This document shows, one piece after another, positions 1 to 17,998 of a DNA stretch of 64,000 bases. Position 1 is the stretch's first letter. Every line of letters starts with the position of its first letter. The notes under the pieces are model-generated. The model had not been told where the DNA came from. It searched no databases and worked only from the letters and a program-made list of their open reading frames with translations. Origin of the DNA: Spirogloea muscicola (taxonomy: Eukaryota > Streptophyta > Zygnematophyceae > Spirogloeales > Spirogloeaceae); assembly GCA_009602725.1 (NCBI GenBank), contig WELB01000011.1, positions 41,664 through 105,663 on the forward strand, given 5' to 3'. The translations under genes and the position numbers were made by a program.

Positions 1-1495
1 GGCGGCGGTGGCGCGGCGGCCGCCGGCGACCACCGGGGGGGCGCCCTGGCCGTCCTCAAGTGGGCGCCCGTGCCGCCAGGTGCGGGGCCCCCACTGCGCC
101 GCCGCGGTCATCGCCGCAACCTAAAGCCCTAAATCCTAAACCCTAAACCTTTCCGGCTCCCGCGGCGTTGCTCAAACTGGCCGCTGGCTGCGCCGTCGTG
201 CAGCAGACGGCAAGGACGGCGCGGGCGCCGCGGAGGCGCCGCCGCCGCCGCAGCGCAAGCCGCGCTACCTGCCTGTGAGTGCCAGCGCTTGCTCCGCGCC
301 TCGGCCCTGCCCGCTTCTCTGGCCGGCGCGGCCGAGCGATACTTTGCCATCTACAGCGTGACGGGGAGGCTGGTCGGCTGCCGTCTCGCCCAGGTCGCCG
401 AGCTCATCGCGCGGCACCGCGCCGAGGAGGCGAGCAGGGCGGCTGCGGAGCAAGCGGCCGCAGCGGAGCTCGAGCGGCAGGCCAAGGAAGGCGGCGAGGA
501 GGATGATGCTGAGGTCACGGCGTCGCCACGTCTGGTCAGTGCCGCCGGGTTGCTGGGTCTCAATGCCGCAATGCCAGATGCTCGTGATTCGGCAGAGCCG
601 AGGCCAGACCATGTCACCAATGTGTATTTGATACTTGGCAGGCCGATGCTCCCGGAGCCGAGGCCGTGCCTATGAGTCTCTACGAGGATGGCCAGACGCC
701 AGCGGACCTTCGAGAGGCTCCTCATGGTGACGCCCTAGGGGAAGGGCAGATGGAGCTTGACGATGCGGAGACGGTCCTAGTATCTGGTGAGCGGGAAAGA
801 GATGCGGCGTTGGACGACATTGACAGAGATTTTCCTTTGCATCCCGAAGATGGCCAGCACCCAGCTGCTGGGGGAGACGTGGGAGCTGCCGCTGAGGCCG
901 TTGGGGATGCAAGCGCCGTGGAGACGGCAAGGGCTGAGCAGGCGAACGGGGCTGCAGGTTTATCGACGCCTCGCTCAGATCATCCTCGTCCAGTCGAGGA
1001 CTATGAGCTTGCAGAGCATTGTGAGAGGAGGCCAGCAAGCGAGGATGGTGTTGCGGCAGATCTCCGGGTGCTTGTAGAGATGGACGAAGTGGATGACGCC
1101 CACCACAGAGTCCCTCAAGCGGCAACCGCAGCAGCAAACGGCGATGCGCAGGCCCTTGTCTCATCGTCACAGGATTTGGAAGCACTTGCAGGCGTAGCAT
1201 ATGCGGCGCCCGCAGAAGGTAGTGCTGCTGGGATTGGCGCGGACCGTGCAGGCTCCGCGCTTGGGGCTTCTGCAATGGAGCAAGCATTTGGAATTTCTGG
1301 AGATGACAATAACTACCTCAAGGTGGGCAACAGCGAGGAAGAGGTAGACGTTGCTGGCAGCCTTGGATTTGGTATCAGCTCCGAAGACTCGCGAAACGGT
1401 CAGGGAGCCACACTAAGTAAGACAGATAGCGGGCCCGTCGATGGCCTGCCTAGCGAGCTTCTCTTCAACCTCGCTCATGTCCCAAGAGCAACCTG
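1..1495 (+). CDS. Unrecognised acidic low-complexity protein, 5' partial
   Basis: I do not recognise this protein. The clearest part is the last exon, about 632-1495. It opens after a tggcag acceptor with ADAPGAEAVPMSLYEDG and runs open for 287 codons, rich in D, E, A and G with no evident domain. The preceding exon ends at a CTG|gtcagt donor near 535 and carries an Ala/Glu-rich helix (ELIARHRAEEASRAAAEQ) likely to be a short coiled coil. A further exon near 230-273 ends PPPPQRKPRYLP before gtgagt. Sequence near 30-90 (LAVLKWAPVPP) may be an earlier exon. The phase between the exons near 273 and 341 could not be settled, so the N-terminal half is tentative. The start codon is off the window or unresolved. 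Nothing here gives a function. Confidence 0.45.
119..151 (+). promoter_or_regulatory. Telomere-like CCCTAAA units (telo-box-like) in an intron
   Basis: Four to five imperfect plant-telomere-type units occur in a row (cctaaag, ccctaaat, cctaaa, ccctaaa). They lie in the presumed first intron of the gene at the window start. Telo-boxes (AAACCCTAA) near 5' ends are known plant cis elements for growth and translation genes. A decayed interstitial telomeric repeat is the alternative. Confidence 0.45.
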
Positions 1496-1499
1496 AAAA

Positions 1500-2003
1500 G
1501 CCTTGCACAGAAAGTCTCTGGGACTTCCAGACAGTGGGGAAAATGGATAGCTGCAAGATGCTACAAGTACTAACCTGATGGGACCAACAGGGACTTAGGC
1601 GACCGCCACATTAGGTTGGGGAATAAGATTATATGCACTGCGATGCCGCACCATACACTAAAACGACCTCAGCCGAGATCCAAATTTGCAGTATGACTAA
1701 GGAGGGTCTCAAGGAATCAGGACAATGAAGGGGAGAGGGAGCACGAAGTATGCTCATCTTTGACTGTAACCACTTCGCGAAATCGTGTAACGTATTCTTA
1801 ATTTCACTAGCGGGTCCCGTACTCCTACACTAGTAGGCAGGTGCATGACCTGTCAGACCAAGTGGCTTGCCGGAGAGGCTTGCCAAGCTTGCCTTGCCTG
1901 AGGACAGCCCAACCATGACTTGAGGTCAAGTGTAACTTTCTGAGAGTCAGAAAGAAGAGCTGAAGACAAGACTTTGCAATGCAGGAATTTCCAACCACTG
2001 CAG
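1500..2003. other. Intergenic, no gene seen
   Basis: This is the 3' flank between the acidic-protein gene and the convergent TMEM45-like gene. No open frame of note, repeat or RNA gene was recognised. Confidence 0.4.
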
Positions 2004-3740
2004 TCAGTAGAGGTTGCCAAGGCCGCTGCGGCTGGGTCGCAGCGACTTCCTTTTTGAGGGCATGCTCACGGGCAGCTCCAGCTCATTCTCAGGGGCCGCA
2101 GAGTCCAAAAACAGGTCTTCCTCCTTGCCATGGACTTCATAGTCCGGCTCATAGGTGATGTTCCAGAAGTTGGAATGGCCCCACCATCGCATGATGATGC
2201 CGTAGACCAAGAGGACGCCAACTAGCACAGACATGACGTGAGCACTGAAGAGAAGGTTGGCAAGAGATTGACCGCGCTCCTCTGCAGCCGGGCTCGTGCA
2301 CTCCACATCGCTGGAAGGCAGCGTCCGGCATCCCTTGGGAATCATGCTGCCATACAGTGTTAACGCCGTCTGCAGAGCACAAAAATTTCCATTCTAGATA
2401 GGAGATTACTCTAAACACCTGCCCAGAAGACTTGGAAATGAGGGACAGTCAGCTTCTGGTGAAATATGCAATACCCTCCAGATATATGCAATACCCTACA
2501 GATACAGCTGAATTGACTAGATTCGGGGAGCTTTAGCATGCAAGCTGCCTCTACATTTGTTTAGGCACATGCTTCCAGCAGGTTTTGTGAGTAGCTTTGT
2601 CCAGAAAGAGACTGCTCCCTTGTAGAGAAGTGCAGAAGATTGCACATGAATATTGCAACAAGGATGACTCATGCCACTGCAATTAAATCTTTCAGTCATG
2701 CTTGGACAACAGACCTGATAAAACCACAAGCCTTGCAGTGTGACAGCCATGGCACCACCAAGGTCCACGAGAAAGCTGGTGGGATGCAATGCAGACAGGA
2801 GGGCGAAGAGAACGCAGAGCGCAATCAGTAGCGCCAGCAGCTCGTGGTAGCGGCCCTCAAGTCCTGCGTGGCTGGTCGAGTGGAAGTAGAACAACAGGAA
2901 CTCTGCGGTGAATGCAAGAGCCGCTGCCAGGTGGAGAAAGCCGTCGGGCAGCGACAGGAGACTGCAGCGGCAGAGCCATACAAAGGTGGGTGAGGCTTAA
3001 GTCATGCTATGAGGATCTCACTTCACTGATGTAAAACAGGAGCCATCACCGTAATTCGCTACACTCCTCTCAGTGGAGTACAGCTGATGGCAGAAGGCAT
3101 GCCACTTCAGGAGTTTTGAGGTAGCTTGACAGCTCAGATTGCAGTCCCAATGAGTCAAGTCACGCAAGACCAACAGAGGCTTGAGTAGTCTGACTGCTCT
3201 GTCACCAGCAGAAGCGGCTGCAATCTTCCAGTCGCGCTTGTGCAGCAATCCCACCTCGTCTTTTCGTGGATCAGCGCAGTGGCGCCGAGGAGGAAGAACA
3301 TGAGCAGCATGGCAGCGTGCTCGAAGTTGTTGAGCTCGCCGAGCGCGATGGTGCCATGCCGGATGGGCCGGTAGTGGGTGCCCATGAGCAGCTCGACGAA
3401 GAATGCGTCCACGAACGCGCCGACAGTGATCACGTAGAGCTCCAGGTACTTGAGGCGCCCAGGCAGTGGGTGCCACACTCTGTGTACGAGCACCGCTGGT
3501 CAGCCATCGTTAGAGCCCGTTCGCAGCTGCAAAGGAGGCTCGAGCACTACCCAAATGCCATGCATGCAGTTGGACACGATTCATTGAGTCAAGACGCGCA
3601 GCGGCCTAAGATGGCAGCGCCCACCTTGCGCTAAAGGCCTTGGGCTGCACAGCAAAGCCGTGGATGGAGCAGACGATGTGCCAAAGTCCGACGGCCAGGA
3701 AGAGCGTCCCCGGGATGACGTGCCCCATAAACGAGCCCAT
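2004..3740 (-). CDS. TMEM45/DUF716 family multi-pass membrane protein
   Basis: This is an integral membrane protein of the DUF716/TMEM45 family, whose biochemical role is not established. Four exons read in order on the minus strand. Exon 1 starts MGSFMGHVIPGTLFLAVG at 3740, the family's N-terminal glycine/histidine signature. Exon 2 (about 3494-3250) contains LKYLELYVITVGAFVDAFF and ELNNFEHAAMLLMFFLLG. Exon 3 (about 2970-2718) contains DGFLHLAAALAFTAEFLLF, FYFHSTSHAGLEGRYHELL and LQGLWFYQ. Exon 4 runs from about 2370 to the stop at 2004 and holds a last membrane helix and a polar, basic tail ending SGLGNLY. Six to seven hydrophobic helices fit the family. The splice sites are GT-AG. The FYFHST...G.E.RYH motif is diagnostic. 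Exon boundaries are read by eye. The family assignment is firm and the function is not. Confidence 0.85.
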
Positions 3741-4910
3741 GGCCGCGGCCTCGCACCAGCCGGGCCGGCGGCACAGCCGGTGGGGGCCGTCACCGGCCGG
3801 GAGTCGGCTAGCGGCATGACCGATGCCGCTTACTGGGCCTTGAGACCCTGCCAGCGGCTGCAGGCGGGGCCACAGCGGCCATGGCGGCGTCGGCGGCGCA
3901 GGCAACTGCGGCAGGCCGAGGTCAGCGCATGCCTGTGACTAGAGGCAGACACAGGGCCCTGGTTTAGGTTTCGGCGAATTTGGGTTCACGAAGCAGGGGT
4001 CAACATTGCGCTCTAAGTGACCTGCAACTGGTTGGCTTGGCTCTAAGGAAGTAAATACAGTCGTTTGACGGACCACAGTGCCTTGACTCACAGAGGTCAA
4101 TTCCCCGAGCCGCTGTTTAACAGGAAAAAGAAAGCGCGGCCAGATTGACTGGTGGCTGGGAAAGGCCAGCCCAAAAGAATGGACAAGGTCTGAGGAACAG
4201 GGAAGGGCAGCCCCATGCTCCGCACCATGGTGGCCCCTACAGCTCCCCACTGCCTGTTGAAGAAAATACTGGCCTGAGTTGTGCACATATGCTCTGCGCA
4301 CACAGCTGTATTGGCTTAGAGACCCCTCCAAGACTGGCCAGTCTGAACGAGCCAGCACTTTGCTGGCATCCCATTGAAGGCGCTTCATCACGAGCAACCA
4401 TCCCGATACTTGAAGTTGAGCGGCTCAGCTTGCTGTAGCCCGAGGATGTCCCAGGATCCTCATTCCAGCTGACATGCTACCCAAATAAAATTTGCACACT
4501 GCAACTCCAACACATTGGCAGATCATGAAGGCTAAATTCTGATGGCAGCCCCACGCCATCGGCCTTGGCAAGTGCTAATGACCTCTTTCGTAGGACATCC
4601 CAAGGTCCTCTGTAAGCGACTGTGCTGCCACAGCAATACTTTAAACGGACAGCCAAAAGGAAAGTTACCATCACCAATGACCTCCCTGTGGGCCACCTCC
4701 AACCTAGAGAAGCTTCTCTATCCAAAAGCAGTGACCTCCAGTGACTCCAATAATAACTTCCTCCTAGGAGCTGCCCGGGGGTGGGTCTGCGACTCCATCT
4801 GTACAGGTACCAGCATCCCCCGCTAAATCCAGTCTGGCCGACTGGCTACGCTCGTCACACCCTTCCTCTGGCCAGCAAGGAGTGGCCAAAACAACCTCCC
4901 CGCCCAGGCT
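3741..4910. repeat. Intergenic with one LINE tail copy
   Basis: Between the DUF716 and RabE genes lies one minus-strand copy of the dispersed LINE tail at about 4139-4200. It reads ggctgggaaaggccagccc, a GGCTGG/CCAGCC hairpin, followed by aaaagaatggacaaggtctga. No coding region was recognised in the remainder. Confidence 0.5.
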
Positions 4911-7169
<2,259 letters not shown>

Positions 7170-8050
7170 AGCTGCGGAAGCGAGAGCGGGTGGAGGACTG
7201 GCGAGAGGCTGCCGCCCGATGTGCGAGTCACAGGTCCCTGATGCGGCTCATGCCCGGGGGGCACTGGCCGGCCTGGGGACCGCACATTGGCCGAAGGCCC
7301 AAAGGAGCCGGCGGGTCTCCCGCGGCGGCGGTAGCGAGGCGACGACTGCGCGCGCGGCGGCGGCGGCGGTGGCTGCGGCGGCGGCGGCGACGGCGACGGC
7401 GGACGTCGATCCCGTCGTCGTTAAGTAGCTGGCACGCCCACTTGGCAGCGAGGACGACCGTGGTCTCGCAGTCCTCCGTGCCACTGCCTGGCGAGGGCTT
7501 CTCCCTGGCCCTCGACGGCATGGTACTCGAGCTCTTTGCTTAGCCGGGGCTGCCACCACTGCCCAGCACGCATGCTGCCATCGTCCTTCCACGCCTTGAA
7601 CCACTACAAGCACCAGGTTGCCCAGCGGGGCTTTCGGCGACGCCCAGCCATCGCAGCCAGCACCGAGAGCCGGCGGGCCAGTCCCAACAGATGTACAGGC
7701 GAGGCTCAGATTGGCTTTGTGTGTGGTAGGGGTTGAAACGCTCATTGCCGCTTGCACATGCTGATGCTCGCGCCTAATGCCCTGACGGGATTTAGCAATG
7801 GGAAGTGCAGCTGGTCATCTCTGCCGCTGCTGGCGCTGCTGCGCCGCTGCTTCGCCGCTGCTCGGTGCACCCTTGGCCTTGGCAGGGCCCCTTGATCAAG
7901 CAGGGTTGAAGTTAGTCGGTCAGCTTTGCGCAGGCGGCGAGCTAACTGAGGCATGCTGGGTGCGGCGACGGCATTGTTGTCCAAGGTGCTTCCAGGCCAA
8001 TTGCAGTTTGGCACGCTGGCCCCCATTCATGGCCAGCTGGCTTTGAGGCT
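7170..8050. other. GC-rich leader region with (GGC)n tract, no gene recognised
   Basis: The first part is the 5' flank of the RabE gene. A GGC/GCG trinucleotide tract lies at about 7350-7400. A plus-strand frame ending LALDGMVLELFA near 7543 looks mildly protein-like and could be an exon of an unrecognised gene. I found no convincing partner exon. Reading frames through the trinucleotide tract are compositional. Confidence 0.3.
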
Positions 8051-9906
8051 TGGGAAGGCCGTCGCCACTACTGCATTTCGCGGTGGGTCTTAAGTGCCAC
8101 TGGACAGGAGTAGCCTCTACCTGGCCAGCGTGGCCGCAGCCACAGGCCAGCCTGGACGGGGCGTAGTCGGCAGTGGCGCCGCTGCCAACTAGAAGAGCCT
8201 TCCAACTGCTGGCACGGCCGACAATCGTGCTCACGCTGATGCTGCCAATCTTCGAGGTCAATACTGTCAACTGGGGACTCTTTCGATCCTCATTCTGGAA
8301 CTGGAAAGCCTTGATGTGTATGTGAGGTATATATCTATCAGCTCGGTCGTGACCCAAGATCTCTTGATCGTGTAGCAGTTGCTTCTAGTTACAGGTATAT
8401 GGAGTCTATCGAACATGTGTGCGGAATTGGCAGCACGGGGATCAACACAGATTGACGTTTAGTGATATTCATCTAGTCAATAAGTCCAAGATATGAGCCA
8501 GTCCAAGCTATTGTTGGTGGAAAGGGGGCTCAGCAGGATCTTGGAGATCTTGGAGCACCCCGGTTCTTAAATTGCTACATACCGTCAGCTGCAGCTGCTT
8601 GCAGCCATTTCATACAGCTCCATGTCAGTAAGTCACTATCTGGCAAGTTGGGCAAGACAACATCAGATGCCTGCTTGAAGATGGCAATCATCATGCAGTG
8701 ATGTAATGCTCAAAGATGACCCTTCCATTGATGTGGCAGCAACGGCCAGGAGGATCCAACTTGAGCGAGGATGCACTGCTTCATCTATCTCAAACTCAAA
8801 CCACCAGAAGAGAGTCAACGAGCCAAGCTTCTGATGGACTAAATTTAGCCAGCTGAGTGATCATTCATCTTTTGTGAGAGGTTGTCAACATCCCTCGTGC
8901 ATTCAGGTCTACAGAACTTGACAACTATCACGCTCTGCTTAGGCTTCGCTTGTCCTTCTCTGTGCCTGAAGTATCGCTTTGTTATGCTCGTGTACATGAC
9001 CCGAAGCAGCCTGATCACAAGTCACGAGGATGGCATGGCCCAGCAGTGTGTGGTTCAAGGCTTGCTAGCCTCACACCAGTGAACTTTGATTTCTAGAGCC
9101 AGTTGCCAAACTGCGACCTTGACAGTAGACTACGAACAGGAGCCTGCATACGGGCCACACACGTGAGGCTGAGGATGTGATCGACCTTCTGACATCATTC
9201 TTAACACATCGGGTGGGGCACACTGCTCCGCTGAGACTGTTTGTGAACAAGTTACAAGCCCTTCTTGCCTGCAAAGCCTAGATAACCTGTTGCAGTGTCT
9301 GTGTCCGTTGCTCATCCATCCTAAGCAGCGCCACTCCATGGAGCCACGTTTCATTGTTGGAGCAATGAACAGGTCCTATAGGTGCCAGCCTACTACACAG
9401 AATCTAATGTCAAGAGCGCTGGCATGACAACGCACCCTTTACACACCCACCTGCTTCATCTAGCTGAAAGAATAATGTGCAATACTGGTCACATCCTGCA
9501 ACTACACCTGTGCAGGGGTCTTGAAGCTTCTCAGGTACACTGCTCTGTTTCCACAAGGTAAATGTGGATCATGATAAGAAGGACAAGTTGTCCGGGAAGT
9601 GATGGAGCCAGAAGGACGCATAGATGAGAGGTAGCGAGTAGAGGGACCATGGACATCCATCAAAATTCCCATGTTGTATCGCCCTCAGTCGGTGCGCTGC
9701 CTAGAGGACGCTCCTGCAACAAGAACAGACGCTGTCAACCAACCTGCTTGCTTTGGCTGCTATATCAACATCACCACTTCGCTTTACAGCGGCCAAACAA
9801 AAAAGTGCAGACAGAAGCTAAGACTTGAACCTACATTCCATCTGCTCATCAGCTTGCGCTCATGGATGGACACAGTGAACGACATGAGTCAGAGCACACA
9901 TGTACC
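8051..9906. other. Long stretch without a recognised gene
   Basis: Intron-like or intergenic composition on both strands. Short open frames exist near 8882-9082 and 9071-9354 but none has family motifs, plausible splice partners or a repeat signature. Confidence 0.35.
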
Positions 9907-13535
<3,629 letters not shown>

Positions 13536-14119
13536 GGCCGCCGCCGCCGCCGCCGCCGCCGCAGCCGCAACTGTCGCCGGCGGCGCTCCGGCAGACCCCG
13601 CGAGAGCGGCGAGACGGTAAGCTGGTGATGATTGTGACGAAGCAGTGTCCGAAAGGCTGCCCGGGAGGCTTTACGACCCGGGGCCAGGCTGCCGCCCGTC
13701 GGGACCCGCGCTACATCTGGAGGTGCTCACGCCACCGTTCGCCTGCCCTTTCCAATGCCATTCGGTTGACGTTGAACGGGAGAGCGCTCCATCCGGCCGC
13801 CAGACCTGGCGATGGCGCTTAATCTGGCGGGGAGCGAGGCTGCGGCTTTGTTCCGCCGCCATTTTCGTGAGCAGGACTGCCAGCACTCTCCGCGGCGGTG
13901 GCGGCGGCGGCGGCGGCGGCGGCAAGTGCCGGCGTCGCATTCCGCTTCGTTCTCTTGGGAGAGTACGTCGCCGGACCTGCGATGCGCGGAGGCGTGGAGT
14001 GAGAAGATGGCATGGGGATGGAGCGCAGGGCGGCCGCCGAAGGACTGCGCCTAGAGGTCGACGCAGAGGCGGCGGGGCTGGCGGCGGCGAGGGCGGCGGA
14101 GCAGCCGCCGCGCAGGGCC

Positions 14120-16624
14120 ATGGGCCGCTTCAAGCCGGCGGCGCTGCTGCAGCAGAGCAAGAGGAAGAAGGGCGTGGCGCAGTCGCAGGGCCTGCTGCTG
14201 GCCGCGGTGGCGCTCCTGGCCCTCGTTGGGCTTGGCGGCCGCTACCTGTTCCTCCAGAGCCGGTGAGCCATCATGTGCCGTTCCGAAGTCTGGCAGCATT
14301 TGCCCTTTGGCTCCAGACATGGCACGGCTCCTTCACTGCCGCTGCTCCTGCATGAGCCAGGCCTAGGGGTCCACTAGCCTCCATAATGAGTGAAAGCCGG
14401 CTAGCTGAATGCTAGCAGGCTGTTTGACCCGATATTACTCACGGCACTTCATTCAAGTAATTCTGTTGTTAATCGACGGCCTGTGCTGCTGTCCTTGACA
14501 CAGTGAGAATGCCTCCATTCGGTCACAGTCATGTTACTATTTCCTGACAAGGAATGACTGTTCCTTCTCATAGACACTACAGCTTGGCAAGCACGCTGCT
14601 GCTTCCTGATCTCGTCTCTGTGGTTGACTTTGTTGACGTTTTCTCTTCAAACAGGGATGGGCGCGGCAGTCTGGGAGGAGGACCTGCCGCGGTAAGCTGC
14701 GGAGAATTGTCGGCTCCTTGGTGGCTCGTGTCTCTTGTGAATGAGCTTCTGGGGTTGTACTGATGTTTGCTCGACTCAGAGCAACACCTTAGGCCTGAGC
14801 TCTTGGTATGGCACGCGTCACTTGCTTGGACAGAGAGACTGCATATTACACGTGCGGTACATAAGTGGAGCATACGGAAACCTCTCAATCTTGCTGCGGA
14901 ATCTTTGTGTGGCTTTGTAGAACAGTCTGCTCTGCTTGGCAGCTGCTCAAGAAATTTGACATGCATGCTAAGCAGCTGCCTGCAGTTGAGGGGTGGACGT
15001 GCAGGACCATACTATGCTAGCTGATGCAGGTTCACTGCTCTGATGCAGCTGTGGAGCCGAGCAAGTGCCAGGTTGACTCCAGCTGGCACAGTACAGATGG
15101 TGAATACCTGCATCATAAGCTTGTCCTCTCTAGCTTCTGTCGCGGTGCCACATGATTGCATTGTGGAGGTCTTTTAGGAAATCTCGTGCATCCAATTGAT
15201 TGTACATACAATCTCCAAAGCATGTCAGGGGTCATTACATAAGTCACGTGTAGTACGGATACCTTCCTCTGTAAAGAGAAAACTGCTGATTGAAGAATGC
15301 CTGAAAAAAATTCCAATGGTTGCTTTTGTTACGATTGTGTTTGGGGCAATGTCAATGTTAAGCCCTGGACAGAATAGCAAACTGCCAATACATATGGAGA
15401 TGCCAAGCTGTGGCTCAGCCTGCATGCTGCTCTATCTTGCAGATCATGCATACAACAAAAGGGGACTTGTATATTGAGCTGTTTGCGAAGGATTGCCCAA
15501 GAACAGTGGAGAACTTTGTGACACACGCGTGAGTACATTATCTTGGAACCTTTGAGGGCTTCGAAGCTCGTTACGGGCAGTTGTCAACTCGGACATGACA
15601 TCAGATGTGGATCTTTGAACTTCAAAAATTCGTTGAATTCTAAGAATCAAATCAACAGCCCGCACATATTCATGTCTGCTGTGCTGTACGTTGTGCTCAA
15701 CAGTAAGATGGTGTTGAGACGAGCACCAACTAACGTGTGGCACATTATGCTTGGATGTCTGAGCAGGAAGGAAGGTTATTACAACGGAGTGCATTTCCAT
15801 CGGGTCATCAGAGGCTTCATGATACAAGGTGGTGATCCCAGGGGTGATGGCACTGGAGGAGAGTCTATCTGGGGCGGGAATTTTGAGGATGAGATTCGAG
15901 ACAAGTAAGTGTATTCTTCATACAGAAATGTCTTTACGATTGTCTGCAGTCAGGATTCTGAGAAGCAGCCAGCCACCTGCATTGAGGAGCTTTGCATGAA
16001 ATCAGATCTCAACTGTAGCAGCTCATTGCACTTATTCATTGCCACGAAATTGACCTGCCTGTACATTGGTCTGTGCTGGCCCCAGCTTGAAGCACGAGCC
16101 TTTCACACTTTCTATGGCCAATAGTGGCAAAGACACGAATGGATCCCAGTTCTTCATCACAACGGTTGCCACACCCCATCTGGATGGAAAGCACGCAGTA
16201 TTTGGGAAGGTCTTTGCTGGCATGGAAGTGGTACAGGTATATATCTGAAGAGTTACCCTGCATCTACTCTTCCTTGGTTTTATCTGGCACAGGACTTGCA
16301 TATGTGAGTCGGCAATGCATAGATGCAGGAGTTGTTTGCAGCAAGTAAGTCCAGAACGCGCTTCAGTCTACAATACTTAGCGCTCTGTAATCACAACAGT
16401 AAGCATGCTAAGGAAGCATCAACCTGGCACTTTGACTGCTTAATGACAGTGTTGCTGGTCTGTGCGAGGGCTACATAGGTCCGAAGTGCTCAGAAAAGTA
16501 CCAGGGCTTTGAACTTACTGATGATGTGCTTTGAACATTATCACAGGATATTGAGAACGTGGCCACAGATGGAAACGACAAGCCCCTGGAGGCTGTGCTG
16601 ATCAGTAGCATCACAGTCTTGTGA
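14120..16624 (+). CDS. Membrane-anchored cyclophilin (CYP21-3/4-like anchor, complete)
   Basis: Peptidyl-prolyl cis-trans isomerase with an N-terminal membrane anchor, giving 210 residues. Exons: 14120-14262, 14655-14691, 15443-15528, 15767-15904, 16086-16236, 16547-16624; phases agree. Residues 1-22 ([18 protein letters not shown]...) resemble the cytosolic tail of plant CYP21-3/CYP21-4, which are Golgi-type membrane cyclophilins. A hydrophobic helix follows ([16 protein letters not shown]), so type II topology is expected. After a short Gly-rich linker the cyclophilin domain runs from [19 protein letters not shown] to the end. Active-site residues are present: [13 protein letters not shown] (the Arg, Phe, Met and Gln of CypA), [14 protein letters not shown], and the final His in PHLDGKH. 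The tryptophan that contacts cyclosporin in CypA is His here. The catalytic half is closer to CYP71/PPWD1-type domains. An upstream ATG at 14012 would add about 35 residues; I prefer 14120 because of the CYP21-type start. Confidence 0.9.
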
Positions 16625-16889
16625 GCAGCCAAATTTGGGATGTCTTCTGACAAAATACCAGCTTTGAGACTGCTGGATACTCGAAGTGCTACTGCATCGG
16701 CCAAACCTTGTCAGAAGCACAAGCACAATGCTTGCCAGCAAGAAACAGACTCTTTGTACGGCAAGTTGTTGTGCAGACTCAGTGTTGTGTTTTAGAAGTA
16801 AGGATACCGCGCCTCTACCCAAGACGCGGCGATGTGGAGAGGAACTCATCACCGGCTTCCGCGCATCCTAAATCCTCTGTGGCAATAAC

Positions 16890-17210
16890 GTCATCTCCTT
16901 GTCGAGCACAGCTTGCAAGGCGTCAGTGTGCCTTGTCAACGGCCGGTGCATGAGATGGGTCAAGAGGCCCCAGCTAACAAGGACGAGGAAGGAGCGACCT
17001 CCACAGCTGCGGCGGCCAGGATTGGAGGGTGGAGTCCCATTTGTCCTTGTCATTACCTCCTGCTTTGGCCTTCCACAGCCATCGCCCTTTCCTCCGCTCT
17101 TCCATCTTATGGCTGTGAGAGGCCAGCCCAAGAGGAACGAACAGGGTGTGCAGTGTCTTGAGATCTCTGTTCATTCTTGTCAAGGGCTGGGCCAATAGGG
17201 AAGGCGCGCG
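16890..17210. repeat. LINE tail fragment (minus orientation)
   Basis: Contains ggctgtgagaggccagccc near 17112 followed by aagaggaacgaacagg. This is the reverse complement of the dispersed LINE 3' tail with its GGCTG/CAGCC hairpin. No protein-coding part was recognised. Confidence 0.5.
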
Positions 17211-17640
17211 GTGCGCATGAAATTGAAAGGGAGGCCAATTCTAGCCTTACAGATGTCCTGTTAACGGGAAAATGAGCTAGCTAAGGTGGACACTAAATAT
17301 CCCCGAGTGAGCACATGCATATCTGACAAGCTAAGCTGAGGAGCCATGTTACCACCATGGAAGCCAATAACAGCCATCGCCCTCTACTGGCCATTGGCCA
17401 TGGATTGGCCTACGTTTGTTTCAAATACACGAAATTTTCTACTGGAAGAGCCTTCCCTTCTCTTAGAGCCCGCTGCCCCTTGGGAGAACCACTTTCTGGA
17501 GAGCTTTCTCTCTTGACGAGAGCTTCACTTTCCTTCTTCAGAGAAGGCGCGCGGTGCGCATGAAATTGAAAGGGAGGCCAATCCTAGCCTTACAAATGTC
17601 ATTTTAACTGGGTAATGAGCTGGCTCAGATTGCCAAACAC
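17205..17640. repeat. Dispersed repeat D, two copies here and one at 41.1 kb
   Basis: The unit opens aaggcgcgcggtgcgcatga, then gaaattgaaagggaggccaa, and continues with gtcctgttaacggg and atgagctagctaag. It occurs at about 17203-17360 and 17543-17625. A closely similar copy lies at 41092-41255, including the downstream ccccgagtgagcacatgca part. Related gcgcgcggtgcgcatgaaa cores occur at 44525 (+), and reversed at 20795, 21320 and 36135. A coding role is not supported. The core may be part of a SINE or a LINE untranslated region. Confidence 0.6.
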
Positions 17641-17880
17641 ACCCCTAACACGGTGCTGTCTCAAACCCAAAGCCCCTCAGCGCCAGCCCTTCGACGGCCC
17701 CCTTCTTCTTGGGCTTCTTGTACTCTGCTCATTCTTTTTTGGGCTGGCTGTGCCAGCCCCTAATCCTCAATGGGCGAGCCCTTTCTTCTTTCTTCTTCGA
17801 CGGCCGCCCCACTGGCGGCTCGCTGCCAAGCCGGGCCCAGTCACGAGGGCCCGGCTATACTGCCGGGGTTTGGGTTTCCG

Positions 17881-17997
17881 GAGCCGCGGGCCGCGCCGGG
17901 AGCCGCGCCGCCGAGTGCGGCGGAGGACGCGGCCGCGGGGCCTTGGCTTTGAGCCCTCGCCTCGGGGCGCCGGAGGGAGGAGCGCCGCCAGGGCGCC
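17881..17997. other. GC-rich segment ending at a single N
   Basis: A very GC-rich block (gagccgcgggccgcgccggg and onward) ends abruptly at the N at 17998. The other side is Copia reverse transcriptase of quite different composition. It looks like the edge of a lost first exon or leader. No protein was recognised. Confidence 0.4.
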
Positions 17998-17998
17998 N
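17998..17998. other. Single-N assembly gap
   Basis: One of seven isolated Ns (17998, 25318, 29905, 40987, 47350, 59014, 62285). Most mark an abrupt change of composition or gene identity, as expected for gaps collapsed to one base or joined contig ends. Confidence 0.6.

Noticed and set aside
7190-7543. Arginine- or alanine-rich frames over (GGC)n
   Set aside because: All six frames are open through such tracts. Composition alone explains them.
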